From Magnetospirillum aberrantis SpK (GTDB taxonomy: Bacteria; Pseudomonadota; Alphaproteobacteria; Rhodospirillales; Magnetospirillaceae), in the NCBI RefSeq assembly GCF_011022235.1, contig NZ_JAAIYP010000042.1, forward strand, positions 62,001 to 126,000: 64,000 nt of DNA. The letters run 5' to 3'. Numbering within the stretch: the first letter of the stretch is position 1; the number at the start of each line of letters is the position of its first letter. Positions 44,597 to 53,226 of the stretch are shown piece by piece. The notes under the pieces were generated by a model, which searched no databases, was not told where the DNA came from, and was given only the letters and a program-made list of their open reading frames with translations. The translations under genes and the position numbers were made by a program.

Positions 44597-46474
44597 ATGT
44601 TTCACGTGAAACCGGATTTCGATCTTTTTGCCGACGTGGTGGTGGTCGGCGGCGGCCATGCCGGTTGTGAAGCCGCCGCCGCCGCCGCCCGCATGGGGGC
44701 CAACACGATTCTGGTGACCCAGCGTCTGGAAACGTTGGGCGAGATGTCGTGCAACCCGGCCATCGGCGGTTTGGCCAAGGGCCAGTTGGTGCGCGAGATC
44801 GACGCCCTTGACGGTCTGATGGGGCGGGCCATCGACCGCGCCGGCATCCAGTTCCGTATCCTGAACCGCAGCAAGGGTCCGGCGGTGCAGGGGCCGCGTG
44901 CCCAGGCCGACCGCAAGCTCTATCGTGCCGCCATGCGGGCGTTGCTGGATGAGACCGAGAACCTGACCCTTCTGGCCGCCACCGCCGAGGATCTGGTCGT
45001 CGAGGGCGGCCGGGTGTCGGGGGTGGTTCTGGCCGACGGCCGTAATATCCGTTGCGGCGCTGTGATCGTCACCACCGGCACCTTCCTGCGCGGAATGGTC
45101 CATTGCGGTGAAAAGACCTGGGCGGCGGGACGGGTGGGCGACGCCCCCAATTATGGCCTGTCGGCGGCGTTGGCCCGCGCCGGCTTCACCCTGGAGCGGC
45201 TGAAGACCGGCACCCCGGCGCGGCTGGATGGCCGGACCATCGACTGGGCCAGTCTGGAAATGCAGCCGGGTGACGATCCGCCGGTGCCGTTCTCCACCCT
45301 GACCGATCGCATCACCGTGCCGCAGGTGGCGTGCGGCATCACCCACACCAATGCCCGCACCCATGCCATCATCCGCGCCAATCTGCATCGGGCGCCGATG
45401 TATTCGGGGCAGATCCAAAGCGTGGGGCCGCGCTATTGCCCGTCCATCGAGGACAAGATCGTCCGTTTCGCCGACAAGGACCGCCATCAATTGTTCCTGG
45501 AACCCGAGGGGTTGGACGACCACACCGTCTATCCCAACGGCATCTCGACGTCGTTGCCGGCCGAGGTTCAGGACGAGATGATCCATTCCATCCCCGGATT
45601 GGAGCGGGTGACCATCCTGCGCCCCGGCTATGCCATCGAATACGATTTCATCGATCCCCGTGAATTGCACCGCACGCTGGAAACCCGGCGGGTAAGGGGA
45701 TTGTTCCTGGCCGGCCAGATCAACGGCACTACCGGTTACGAGGAAGCCGGCGCCCAAGGTCTGTTGGCCGGCCTCAACGCCGCCTGTGTGGTGGCGGGAT
45801 CGCGGCCCTTGGTGTTGGATCGGGCCGACGCCTATCTGGGGGTGATGGTCGACGATCTGGTGACCCTGGGCACCCGCGAACCCTATCGCATGTTCACCTC
45901 GCGCGCCGAATACCGGTTGCTGCTGCGCGCCGACAATGCCGATCTGCGGCTGACCCCCAAGGGTATGGAATGGGGTTGCGTCGGACGCGAGAGATCGGAA
46001 CGCTTCCGCGACAAATCCGCCGCCCTTGATCATGGCCGGCAACTTCTGTCGGAGTTGAAGGCGTCGCCCAACGTGCTGCGCGGTCATGGCTTCGAGGTCA
46101 ACCAGGACGGGGTGGTGCGCAGCGCCTGGGACTTGCTGGCCTATCCCGATATCGATCTGGGACGTCTGGCCGGACTGTGGCCGCAATTGGCGGGCTTTGC
46201 CCCGGCGGTGGCCGAGCAGTTGCAAATCGAAGGTACCTACCGGGCCTATCTGGCCCGTCAGGATGCCGACATCCGGGCCTATCGCCGCGACGAGGATCTG
46301 GTCATTCCCGACGATCTGGATTACGACACCATCGGTTCCCTGTCCAACGAAGTGCGGCAAAAGCTGAAGACCGCGCGGCCAGAGACCCTGGCCGATGCCG
46401 GACGCATTCCCGGCATGACCCCGGCGGCGCTGACCGCGCTGTTGGGGCACGTCAAAAAGCAGAGCGTGGCCTGA
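44597..46474 (+). CDS. mnmG: tRNA uridine-5-carboxymethylaminomethyl(34) synthesis enzyme MnmG (GidA)
   Basis: A 625-residue FAD protein with [20 protein letters not shown] near the start, [39 protein letters not shown] and the C-terminal [16 protein letters not shown]. It acts with MnmE on tRNA U34. The start ATG lies inside a parS site, so the first codons read MFHVKP. The stop is at 46474, followed by an 18-bp tandem repeat and a perfect parS before rsmG. Confidence 0.96.
   Translation: MFHVKPDFDLFADVVVVGGGHAGCEAAAAAARMGANTILVTQRLETLGEMSCNPAIGGLAKGQLVREIDALDGLMGRAIDRAGIQFRILNRSKGPAVQGPRAQADRKLYRAAMRALLDETENLTLLAATAEDLVVEGGRVSGVVLADGRNIRCGAVIVTTGTFLRGMVHCGEKTWAAGRVGDAPNYGLSAALARAGFTLERLKTGTPARLDGRTIDWASLEMQPGDDPPVPFSTLTDRITVPQVACGITHTNARTHAIIRANLHRAPMYSGQIQSVGPRYCPSIEDKIVRFADKDRHQLFLEPEGLDDHTVYPNGISTSLPAEVQDEMIHSIPGLERVTILRPGYAIEYDFIDPRELHRTLETRRVRGLFLAGQINGTTGYEEAGAQGLLAGLNAACVVAGSRPLVLDRADAYLGVMVDDLVTLGTREPYRMFTSRAEYRLLLRADNADLRLTPKGMEWGCVGRERSERFRDKSAALDHGRQLLSELKASPNVLRGHGFEVNQDGVVRSAWDLLAYPDIDLGRLAGLWPQLAGFAPAVAEQLQIEGTYRAYLARQDADIRAYRRDEDLVIPDDLDYDTIGSLSNEVRQKLKTARPETLADAGRIPGMTPAALTALLGHVKKQSVA
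44598..44613. promoter_or_regulatory. parS site at the mnmG start codon
   Basis: TGTTTCACGTGAAACC, one mismatch from the consensus (last base). It overlaps the start codon and first codons of mnmG. It is one of four parS copies in the window. Confidence 0.9.
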
Positions 46475-46509
46475 ATCCACATATGGTGTTTAATCCACAT
46501 ATGGTGTTT
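46474..46509. repeat. 18-bp tandem repeat in the mnmG-rsmG spacer
   Basis: AATCCACATATGGTGTTT occurs twice head to tail at 46474-46491 and 46492-46509. The second copy runs directly into the parS site at 46505-46520. Each copy contains a near DnaA box (GAATCCACA at 46473, TAATCCACA at 46491). Confidence 0.95.
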
Positions 46510-46520
46510 CACGTGAAACA
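46505..46520. promoter_or_regulatory. Perfect parS site
   Basis: TGTTTCACGTGAAACA matches the 16-base parS consensus exactly. It lies in the spacer between mnmG and rsmG and is the most likely primary ParB loading site. Confidence 0.95.
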
Positions 46521-46541
46521 ACACACAAGAGGGGAAGGGGG

Positions 46542-47159
46542 ATGACCCCGGACGAATTCCAAGCCAAAACCGCCGTTTCACGTGAAACCATGGAACGGCT
46601 GCGCGCCTATGCCGAGGTGCTGGTCAAGTGGCAGGCCCGGATCAATCTGGTGGGGCCGGATACCATCCCCAACCTGTGGCAGCGGCATTTCCTCGATTCC
46701 GCCCAGGTTTTCCCCATCCTTCCACCGAATATCCACAGACTTGTCGACATGGGCTGCGGGGCCGGTTTCCCCGGTCTGGTGCTGGCGATAATGGGGGTGC
46801 CCGAGGTCCACCTGATCGAATCCGACCAGCGCAAATGCGCCTTCCTGCGCGAGGCGGCGCGGGTGACCGGCACGTCCGTCACCATCCACAACGGCCGAAT
46901 CGAACAGGTGGCGCCGGTGGCGGCCGATTTGGTGACGGCCCGTGCCCTGGCGCCGCTGGAAAAATTGCTGGATTGGGCCGAACGACACCTGTTGCCGGAA
47001 GGTCACTGCGTCTTCCTAAAGGGTAGGGGAGTGGAAGACGAATTGACCGTGGCGGCCAAAGAATGGAATATCACCTGCGAGCGGTTCCCCTCTTTGACGG
47101 ACCCCTCGGCAACAATCCTCCACCTGAAAGAGGTTCGCCGTGGTCGAGCACAGCTCTAG
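46542..47159 (+). CDS. rsmG: 16S rRNA (guanine-527 N7)-methyltransferase RsmG (GidB)
   Basis: A 205-residue protein with MTPDEFQAKTAVSRETMERL (the parS-encoded AVSRET), INLVGPDTIPNLWQRHFLDS, SAM motif VDMGCGAGFPGLVLAI and LVTARALAPLEKLLDW. It methylates G527 of 16S rRNA. It ends 20 bases into the parA coding region, so parA is translationally coupled. A parS site overlaps codons 11-16. Confidence 0.95.
   Translation: MTPDEFQAKTAVSRETMERLRAYAEVLVKWQARINLVGPDTIPNLWQRHFLDSAQVFPILPPNIHRLVDMGCGAGFPGLVLAIMGVPEVHLIESDQRKCAFLREAARVTGTSVTIHNGRIEQVAPVAADLVTARALAPLEKLLDWAERHLLPEGHCVFLKGRGVEDELTVAAKEWNITCERFPSLTDPSATILHLKEVRRGRAQL
46574..46589. promoter_or_regulatory. parS site inside rsmG
   Basis: CGTTTCACGTGAAACC; the inner 14 bases match the consensus exactly. 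It encodes the VSRET residues of RsmG and is 54 bases from the perfect parS upstream. Confidence 0.88.
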
Positions 47160-47955
47160 CAGCGCCCCCACGAAGCCCGCGCGCATTATCGCCATCGCCA
47201 ACCAGAAGGGCGGGGTGGGAAAGACCACCACCACCATCAATCTGGCTACCGCCATGGCGGCGACCAAGAAAAAGGTGCTGATCATCGACCTGGACCCCCA
47301 GGGCAATGCCAGCACCGGTCTTGGCATCGACCGGTCTGCCCGCGCGGTCAATTCCTATCATGTGCTGATCGGCGAGGCGCAACTGGCCGAAACCGTCCTG
47401 CCCACCGATATTCCCGGGCTTTCTTTGGTGCCGTCCGGCGTCGATTTGTCGGGCGCCGAGATCGAGCTGGTGGAAATGGAACGGCGCGAGCAGCGTCTGG
47501 CCGAAGCGCTGGGCACCATCGGTTCCTATGATTACGTGCTGATCGATTGTCCGCCGTCCCTGAACCTCTTGACGGTCAACGCCCTGGTGGCGGCGCATGC
47601 GGTGATGGTGCCGCTGCAATGCGAGTTCTTCGCGCTGGAAGGCATCAGCCATCTGGTGCAAACCATCGAACGTGTCCGGCAGGCGCTCAATCCCGAGCTC
47701 GAGCTTCAAGGCATCGTGCTGACCATGTTCGACAAGCGCAACAACTTGTCGGAAATGGTCGCCGCCGACGTGCGCGAGTTTTTCGGCGACAAGGTCTACA
47801 AGACGGTGATCCCGCGCAACGTTCGCATTTCCGAGGCGCCGTCGCACGGCAAGCCGGTTCTGATCTACGACGTCAAATGCACCGGGTCCGAAGCCTATAT
47901 CCATCTGGCCTCGGAGGTGTTGAAGCGTGAACGCAAGTTGAAGGCAGCAGGGTGA
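47140..47955 (+). CDS. parA: Chromosome-partitioning ATPase ParA
   Basis: A 271-residue deviant-Walker ATPase with IAIANQKGGVGKTTTTINLA near residue 17, IIDLDPQGNASTGLG and VLIDCPPSLNLLTVNAL. It binds nucleoid DNA as an ATP dimer and moves ParB-parS complexes. The start is GTG at 47140, overlapping the rsmG end by 20 bases. parB starts at 47952, overlapping the parA stop by four bases (GTGA). Confidence 0.96.
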   Translation: MVEHSSSSAPTKPARIIAIANQKGGVGKTTTTINLATAMAATKKKVLIIDLDPQGNASTGLGIDRSARAVNSYHVLIGEAQLAETVLPTDIPGLSLVPSGVDLSGAEIELVEMERREQRLAEALGTIGSYDYVLIDCPPSLNLLTVNALVAAHAVMVPLQCEFFALEGISHLVQTIERVRQALNPELELQGIVLTMFDKRNNLSEMVAADVREFFGDKVYKTVIPRNVRISEAPSHGKPVLIYDVKCTGSEAYIHLASEVLKRERKLKAAG

Positions 47956-48863
47956 TCAAGGTGGCAGAGGAAAAGCGTCGTAATCTGGGTCGCGGCCTGT
48001 CCGCGTTGTTGGGTGATTCGGGTGTGGCCGCCGCCGCCTCGGTCGCCGCCACGCCGGCCGTGTCCAACAATACTGCCCGCGGCCTGCGGACCCTGGCGGT
48101 GTCGCAGCTTCGGCCCGGAAAATTCCAGCCGCGTCGCCAGTTCGAGGAAGAGGCCATCGCCGATCTGGTGGAATCGGTCCGCGAGAAGGGCATCCTTCAG
48201 CCTATCCTGGTCCGTCCCGTCGATGGCGGCTTCGAGATCATCGCCGGCGAGCGCCGCTGGCGCGCCGCCCAGCGGGCACAATTGCACGAAGTGCCGGTGA
48301 TCATCCGCGAGTTCTCCGACAAGGAAGCGCTTGAGGTCGCGCTGGTGGAAAACCTCCAGCGTCAGGACCTGTCGCCGCTGGAAGAGGCCGACGGTTACCG
48401 CCGGCTGGTCGAGGAGTTCAGCCACACCCAGGAAGAGCTGGCCAAGGCGGTGGGCAAGTCGCGCAGCCACGTGGCCAACATGATGCGCCTTTTGGCGCTG
48501 CCCGATCCCATCAAGGCCATGGTCGAGGCCAAGCAGATTTCCGCCGGCCACGCCCGCGCCCTGCTGACCGCCGACGATCCGGTGACGCTGGCGCGTGAGG
48601 TGGTGGACAAGCAACTGAACGTGCGCCAGACGGAAAAGCTGGCCGCGGGTGAGAGCAAGGGCAAGGCGCCGTCCGCCGCCCGTCCGTCCGCCGCCCAGCA
48701 TCGCGACGCCGACACCGCCGCCCTTGAACGCGACCTGGCGGAAATGCTGGGGGTCAAGGTGAGCCTCAAGCCGCTGGGCAAGGGCGGCGAGCTGACCATC
48801 CATTACGGCAGCCTGGAACAACTGGATGACATCCTGGCGCGATTGGGTAATGGTGAACGCTGA
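47952..48863 (+). CDS. parB: Chromosome-partitioning protein ParB
   Basis: A 303-residue ParB. The N terminus is RRNLGRGLSALLGD, the CTP-binding box is IIAGERRWRAAQRA, VALVENLQRQDLSPLEEADG follows, and the HTH is HTQEELAKAVGKSRSHVANM. A C-terminal dimerisation domain follows a low-complexity linker (residues 235-250). It loads at parS and spreads as a CTP-dependent clamp. The start is GTG at 47952. A terminator-like hairpin (48884-48912) follows. Confidence 0.96.
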   Translation: MIKVAEEKRRNLGRGLSALLGDSGVAAAASVAATPAVSNNTARGLRTLAVSQLRPGKFQPRRQFEEEAIADLVESVREKGILQPILVRPVDGGFEIIAGERRWRAAQRAQLHEVPVIIREFSDKEALEVALVENLQRQDLSPLEEADGYRRLVEEFSHTQEELAKAVGKSRSHVANMMRLLALPDPIKAMVEAKQISAGHARALLTADDPVTLAREVVDKQLNVRQTEKLAAGESKGKAPSAARPSAAQHRDADTAALERDLAEMLGVKVSLKPLGKGGELTIHYGSLEQLDDILARLGNGER

Positions 48864-48883
48864 GGGAAATTGAAACCAAGAAC

Positions 48884-48912
48884 ACGGGCGGCCATCGTGC
48901 CGTCCGTCTTTT
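48884..48912 (+). terminator. Intrinsic terminator after parB
   Basis: ACGGGCGGC (48884-48892) pairs with GCCGTCCGT (48899-48907) over nine bases including one G-U, with a six-base loop and a short T run. It lies 21 bases after the parB stop. Confidence 0.65.
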
Positions 48913-48949
48913 GTCCATAAGGTCACACCGCTGCTGTGGGGGAAGTGGG

Positions 48950-49297
48950 ATGCCCGATGATGCGTCGTTGGATATGCTTTTCGACCGGATTCCGCCCGAA
49001 GTGGTGGAAACCTTCACACCCGCCCAACGAGCGGCATTGTGGAGCGCGGTGAAGCCGGTCAGCTGGCGCCGTCATCCGGTCAACATCCGCCTGTCCTTTC
49101 CGATCATCGGCGGCCGTTTCTTCCTGACGGTGGTGGGGGGGCCGGAAAAGCGCTCGATAGAGCGGCGAAGCCGCGAACGGCGCATGTTTCCCTTGCGCAC
49201 CATCGGCAACATCCTTTTTCTTCTCGGCATCGGCGCCGCGTTCTATGTCATCGCGGTGCTGGGCCTTGTCGTTTTCTCCAACCTGATCGAATTCTGA
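48950..49297 (+). CDS. Small single-helix membrane protein, function unknown
   Basis: A 115-residue protein. A soluble N terminus (LFDRIPPEVVETFTPAQRAA) is followed by a basic stretch (KRSIERRSRERRMF) and one membrane helix (GNILFLLGIGAAFYVIAVLG) near the C terminus. No catalytic motif is visible and I do not recognise the family. Start at ATG 48950, which follows GGGGGAAGT; it ends 12 bases before ychJ in the same direction. Confidence 0.55.
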   Translation: MPDDASLDMLFDRIPPEVVETFTPAQRAALWSAVKPVSWRRHPVNIRLSFPIIGGRFFLTVVGGPEKRSIERRSRERRMFPLRTIGNILFLLGIGAAFYVIAVLGLVVFSNLIEF

Positions 49298-49309
49298 GGA
49301 TTTGCTCAC

Positions 49310-49771
49310 ATGACTTCCTGTCCCTGCGGTTCCGGTCGCGGTTTCGACGATTGCTGCGGCCCGTTGCTGGCCGGTGCCGCGCCTTCCTCGCCGGAAGCGT
49401 TGATGCGGTCGCGCTATACCGCCTTCACCCGTGCCGATCTCGACTATCTGGAAACCACCCTGGCGCCCGAGGCCAAGGAGGATTACGACCGCGCCGAGAC
49501 CGAAACCTGGGTCAAGGAAGCCAAGTGGGACGGCCTGGAAATCCGCTCGACCGAAGATGATCAAGTGGAGTTCGTCGCCCGCTACAAGTTCCGGGGCAAG
49601 GTGTTCGCCCATCACGAACTGGCGTCGTTCCGCCAGCACGAGGGGCGCTGGATGTATGTGGACGGCGTCATGAATCCGCGTCCGACCCAACGCGCCGTGG
49701 AAAAGGTTGGCCGCAACGATCCGTGCCCGTGCGGTTCAGGCAAGAAGTTCAAGAAGTGCTGCGGCGCCTGA
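49310..49771 (+). CDS. YchJ-family SEC-C motif protein (UPF0225)
   Basis: A 153-residue protein. The N-terminal cysteine-rich [15 protein letters not shown] motif is followed by a central NTF2-like fold ([19 protein letters not shown] ... [13 protein letters not shown]) and a C-terminal SEC-C zinc motif [21 protein letters not shown] motifs bind zinc and mediate protein or nucleic-acid contacts, as in SecA; the function of YchJ is unknown. It lies 12 bases after the small membrane protein. Confidence 0.85.
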   Translation: MTSCPCGSGRGFDDCCGPLLAGAAPSSPEALMRSRYTAFTRADLDYLETTLAPEAKEDYDRAETETWVKEAKWDGLEIRSTEDDQVEFVARYKFRGKVFAHHELASFRQHEGRWMYVDGVMNPRPTQRAVEKVGRNDPCPCGSGKKFKKCCGA

Positions 49772-49823
49772 CTGTTTTCTGACCCCGTGCGCCGGGTGGC
49801 CTTATCCTGATGCCTGGAAGCCG

Positions 49824-49863
49824 GGCGCCAGGAGAATATCAGGCCGTCCGGCGCCATTTTTTT
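49824..49863 (+). terminator. Weak terminator-like hairpin after ychJ
   Basis: GGCGCC at 49824-49829 and again at 49850-49855 can pair with each other across a 20-base loop, followed by seven T (49857-49863). The stem is only six base pairs and the T run touches the SGNH gene leader, so this may not terminate efficiently. Confidence 0.3.
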
Positions 49864-49873
49864 GGGACGATCC

Positions 49874-51232
49874 ATGACCTCCTCGTCTTCTCCCCAGCTT
49901 CGTCACCCCCGTCTGGTGCTGGCCGTCGCCTTGATTCTTGGCGTCGCGGTCATGCTGGGCCTGTTGGAACTGGGGCTGCGGCTGGTGGCGCCCTATGGCG
50001 TGGTCAGCGTCGGCTGGAGCACCAGCGGCAACGGCCGACTGTATGGCTGGGGGTTCGACGGCGGCGAAATGCAGGTGGTGCGTGACGCCGACAGCGGGCA
50101 ACTGTACCTGAACCGCGCCAATCCCCGTGGCTGGCGCGACCTGCCCCGTTCGTTCGACAAGCCGGACGGGGTGTTCCGCGTGCTGGTCTTGGGCGATTCC
50201 AACATCTTCGGGTATCTGGTGCCGGCGGACAAGACCGTCACCCACCAGCTCGAGGACAAGCTGAACGCCCAAGGAATCAAGGCCGAGGTCATCAACCTGT
50301 CCTATTCCGGTTGGGGCACCGACCAGGAAGTCGAAGCACTGCGTCTGGAAGGCATGCGCTATCGTCCCGACGTGGTGGTTCTGCACGTCACCGGCAACGA
50401 TTTCGTCGACAATTTCCACTGGCAACTGGATGGCAAGTTCGGCCGCCGCCGGCCGTTCTATTACCGTGTCGGCGCCGATGGCGAGGCCGAACGCCAGCCC
50501 AATCCCAACTACAAAATTCCGACCAATACCCGGATCAAGGAATTCTGGTTCCGCCATTCGGAACTGGTCAAACGGGTCTACACCGGATGGAAGACCTTCC
50601 TGGCCCTCAGGAAGTCGAAATACGAATTGTCGCGGGGACAGGTGGAACTGATCGGCTATTACCTGGGACAGGATGCCCAGGCGCCGATCATGGTGGATCT
50701 GGCCGCGCTTGTCGATCGCCAGGGCGTGACCGAGGAGCAATTGGCGGAGCTGGCCATGCGCCATGGCTTGAACGACGAGCAGCGTGAAACCGTGCTGCGC
50801 ATGGCCGAACGGGTGAATTCCCAGGAAGGCTCGATGCAAAGCCTGTACAAGGCCAGGATGGAAATCGCCGCCCCACATTGGCAGCTTTTCGCCGCCCTGG
50901 TCCGTGCCGCCAAGGCTGAAGCGGGGCGGGGCGGAGCCAAGCTGTTGCTGTCCACCGATGTGGACGAGGGCCGCTGGACGCGGGAAATGTTCTGGCACAA
51001 CGTCGAGCCCAGCTCCGAGGCCAAGCAGCGCTATTTCGCCCTTAACGACGATCTGCGCCGTCTGGCCGCCGAAACCGATGTCGGCTTCGTCGAGCCGCTG
51101 TTGCCGGCGCCGCGAGCCCGCAACGACGCCCATCCCACGGTTGCCGGCAACGCCGCCATCGCCGAAAACATCCTGACGGCGTTGAAGACCCAAGGGTTGC
51201 TGCCAGTGGAATTGGTGCCAGTGGGGAAATAA
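49874..51232 (+). CDS. Membrane-anchored SGNH/GDSL-type hydrolase or acyltransferase-like protein
   Basis: A 452-residue protein with one N-terminal membrane anchor (LVLAVALILGVAVMLGLLEL). SGNH-like motifs follow: FRVLVLGDSNIFGYLV carries the Gly-Asp-Ser block, VVLHVTGNDFVDN the Gly-Asn-Asp block, and the C-terminal NDAHPTVAGNAAIAEN the catalytic Asp-x-x-His. The family includes esterases and polysaccharide O-acetyl transfer proteins such as AlgJ/AlgX; activity here is unknown. Translation starts at ATG 49874; a TTG at 49862 would add four residues. It probably acts in the periplasm. Confidence 0.75.
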   Translation: MTSSSSPQLRHPRLVLAVALILGVAVMLGLLELGLRLVAPYGVVSVGWSTSGNGRLYGWGFDGGEMQVVRDADSGQLYLNRANPRGWRDLPRSFDKPDGVFRVLVLGDSNIFGYLVPADKTVTHQLEDKLNAQGIKAEVINLSYSGWGTDQEVEALRLEGMRYRPDVVVLHVTGNDFVDNFHWQLDGKFGRRRPFYYRVGADGEAERQPNPNYKIPTNTRIKEFWFRHSELVKRVYTGWKTFLALRKSKYELSRGQVELIGYYLGQDAQAPIMVDLAALVDRQGVTEEQLAELAMRHGLNDEQRETVLRMAERVNSQEGSMQSLYKARMEIAAPHWQLFAALVRAAKAEAGRGGAKLLLSTDVDEGRWTREMFWHNVEPSSEAKQRYFALNDDLRRLAAETDVGFVEPLLPAPRARNDAHPTVAGNAAIAENILTALKTQGLLPVELVPVGK

Positions 51233-51245
51233 TCCCTCCGGCGGT

Positions 51246-51587
51246 TCAGGCCCGCAGGTTTTCCGGTGATTCGAACCCCAGTTCGCGGGCTTCGGCGTCG
51301 AACGCTTCGCGATAAAGCGGATAGGCGGCGGTCTTGGTCATGGTTTCGCCGGTCATGGAATTGGTATAGGGGCCGCGCACCAAAAGCGGATGGGCCGCCT
51401 TGTTGGGGCAACGGTCGCCTTCGGCGATCAACGCCTTGATCTGGGCCGACAATCCGGCGGCGTGACAGGCGTCCAGATCGGCCTCGCGTTGCATTTCCTC
51501 GATTTCCGCCCGCAATTCCGCATTTTCGTCACGCAGGCGTTCAAGCTCGGCGCGCAGTTCGGTCAGTTCGAATTCAGTGGCGGTCAT
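51246..51587 (-). CDS. Small coiled-coil protein of unknown function
   Basis: A 113-residue protein. The N-terminal half (residues 1-40; LTELRAELERLRDENAELRA) is a strong leucine-heptad coiled coil. A linker with two cysteines (LDACHAAGLSAQ, GDRCPNKAAH) follows, and the C terminus (RGPYTNSMTGETMTKTAAYP) looks like a small globular domain. I do not recognise it. Start at ATG 51587 (the coiled coil begins at once); a longer frame upstream lacks a good start. It is divergent from terC, with a 283-base shared upstream region. Confidence 0.6.
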   Translation of the reverse strand: MTATEFELTELRAELERLRDENAELRAEIEEMQREADLDACHAAGLSAQIKALIAEGDRCPNKAAHPLLVRGPYTNSMTGETMTKTAAYPLYREAFDAEARELGFESPENLRA

Positions 51588-51623
51588 GCAATCGGCTCCT
51601 GCGAAAAGCTGGTCCCACAAAAA

Positions 51624-51684
51624 TACGGGCGAAAAACGAACGGCCGGGCATGACGCCCGGCCTCGTGTCGTTCATTCGCCCGTA
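51624..51684. other. Large nested hairpin in the terC upstream region
   Basis: Three stacked stems share one axis: TACGGGCGAA (51624-51633) with TTCGCCCGTA (51675-51684), AACGA with TCGTT (51635-51639 / 51668-51672), and GGCCGGGC (51642-51649) with GCCCGGCC (51655-51662). It is palindromic, so either strand could fold. It lies 36 bases upstream of the leftward coiled-coil gene and 187 bases upstream of terC. Confidence 0.7.
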
Positions 51685-51804
51685 CCACGGGAAACAGGAA
51701 AGAAGGTCTTGGTCCTTTATTCCTGAGACCCACCATACGCCGCCCGACCCTGGCCGTCAAACATCCCGCGAACTGATAATTTTTTCTGATCAAAAGCATC
51801 CGAT

Positions 51805-51820
51805 GGCTGGATTTCCAGCC
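51805..51820. other. Short hairpin in the terC leader
   Basis: GGCTGG-ATTT-CCAGCC, a perfect six-base stem with a four-base loop, 50 bases upstream of the terC ATG. It is followed by TTTCACC, a weak T run that would not be a convincing terminator alone. Confidence 0.6.
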
Positions 51821-51870
51821 TTTCACCGGCGGGCCTATTGTCAGAGTATCCATTTTCGACCGGGTGCCTC

Positions 51871-52881
51871 ATGGATTGGATCGTCGATTTCCTGATGACG
51901 CCGTTTCTGGGAAAGGCTGTTTGGGCTTGGCTGGTGTTCCTGGGGCTGGTGGGCTTCCTGATGGTGCTGGACCTGGGCGTCCTGCACCGCCCCGACCCGG
52001 TCACCGGCCGCCGCCGCGAGATCGAGGTGGGCGAAAGCCTGGTGCTCAGTGCCGGATACATGACGGTCGGCGTCGCTTTCGGCGGCTGGGTCTGGCACGT
52101 CATGGGGCGCGAGGCCGGCATCACCTATCTGACCGGCTTCGTGGTGGAAAAAAGCCTGGCGCTCGACAACATCTTCGTCATCTCGCTGATCTTCACCGCC
52201 TTGGCGGTGCCGCGCATGCACCAGCACCGGGTACTGTTCTGGGGCATCCTGGGGGTGATCGTGCTGAGGGGGCTGATGATCGGTTTCGGCACCGCGCTGG
52301 TGGACCGCTTCCATTGGATCTTGTGGCTGTTCGGTGCCTTCCTGGCGATCACCGGGATCAAGATGTTGCTGACGCGGGGCGGCGACGATGCCCCCGACGT
52401 GGCCGCCAATCCGGTTTTGTGTTTCCTGCGCCGGCACATGCGGGTGACCGAGCATTTGCATGGCGACCGCTTCATGGTGCGCCAGCCCGACGCGCAGGGA
52501 CGCCTGCGCTGGTGGGCGACGCCCTTGCTGCTCAGTCTGGTGGTGGTGGAACTTGCCGACATCGTTTTCGCGGTGGACAGCGTGCCGGCGGTCCTGGCCA
52601 TCACCACCGACCCTTACATCGTCTACACCTCGAACATCTTCGCCATTCTGGGGCTGCGGGCGCTGTATTTCGCCCTGGCCGCCATGATGCACCGTTTCGT
52701 CTATCTCAAGGTGGCGCTGGCGCTGATCCTGGTGTTCATCGGCGGCAAGATCTTCTGGGCGCAATGGGTCGGCAAGCCCGACCCGGCCATCGGCCTTGGC
52801 GTCACCATAGCCTTGATCGCTGGCGGTATCGGCGCCTCCTTGTGGCGTACCCGCAAGCTGGCGGCGAATGGGGAAAACTGA
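51871..52881 (+). CDS. TerC family membrane protein (Alx-like metal transporter)
   Basis: A 336-residue protein with eight or so hydrophobic helices. TerC motifs include LTGFVVEKSLALDNIFVISL (with a charged Glu-Lys and Asp inside the membrane) and VVVELADIVFAVDSVPAVL. Alx, the best-studied relative, exports manganese and responds to alkaline pH. Start at ATG 51871, where the first helix begins; a longer frame with a start at 51838 lacks a ribosome-binding site. A hairpin-rich 5' region precedes it, and a strong terminator follows, shared with the tRNA. Confidence 0.88.
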   Translation: MDWIVDFLMTPFLGKAVWAWLVFLGLVGFLMVLDLGVLHRPDPVTGRRREIEVGESLVLSAGYMTVGVAFGGWVWHVMGREAGITYLTGFVVEKSLALDNIFVISLIFTALAVPRMHQHRVLFWGILGVIVLRGLMIGFGTALVDRFHWILWLFGAFLAITGIKMLLTRGGDDAPDVAANPVLCFLRRHMRVTEHLHGDRFMVRQPDAQGRLRWWATPLLLSLVVVELADIVFAVDSVPAVLAITTDPYIVYTSNIFAILGLRALYFALAAMMHRFVYLKVALALILVFIGGKIFWAQWVGKPDPAIGLGVTIALIAGGIGASLWRTRKLAANGEN

Positions 52882-52900
52882 GAATGGGGCTGGAAAACGA

Positions 52901-52924
52901 AAAAGCCGCCAAACGGCGGCTTTT
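52901..52924. terminator. Intrinsic terminator between terC and tRNA-Gly
   Basis: AAAAGCCGCC (52901-52910) pairs with GGCGGCTTTT (52915-52924) around a four-base loop. It works for terC (+) and, read the other way, for the tRNA-Gly gene. Confidence 0.9.
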
Positions 52925-52947
52925 CTTTCGGCTCTCCGAAGAGAGAT

Positions 52948-53022
52948 TGGAGCGGGCGAAGGGATTCGAACCCTCGACCCCAACCTTGGCAAGGTTGTGC
53001 TCTACCCCTGAGCTACGCCCGC
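52948..53022 (-). tRNA. tRNA-Gly (GCC anticodon)
   Basis: Seventy-five bases with an encoded CCA end. The acceptor stem GCGGGCG pairs with CGCCCGC, the D arm contains AGCTCAGGGGTAGAGC, the T loop is TTCGAAT, and the anticodon loop TTGCCAA carries GCC (52988-52990), decoding GGC and GGU. Folding is complete and standard. Confidence 0.97.
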
Positions 53023-53226
53023 TTCCTGGCGTGTTCTCCGTGGCTTGGCGCCGTGGAGGACCGGATAAATACGGGAAAGGATGGGGGGGCGCAAGCCCTT
53101 TTTTTCACTTTCGCGCATTTTGTCCCGGCGGATCGGCGCGGCTTGTGGCGGATGGGCTTTGGCCCTTGCCAGCCGCATTATCCCGGTCCATCTATTGCGG
53201 GTCGAACTTCATCGGGAACGGATGAC

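Noticed and set aside
51588-51870. yybP-ykoY manganese riboswitch upstream of terC
   Set aside because: The expected conserved loop sequences are not recognisable. The region is only reported as structured.
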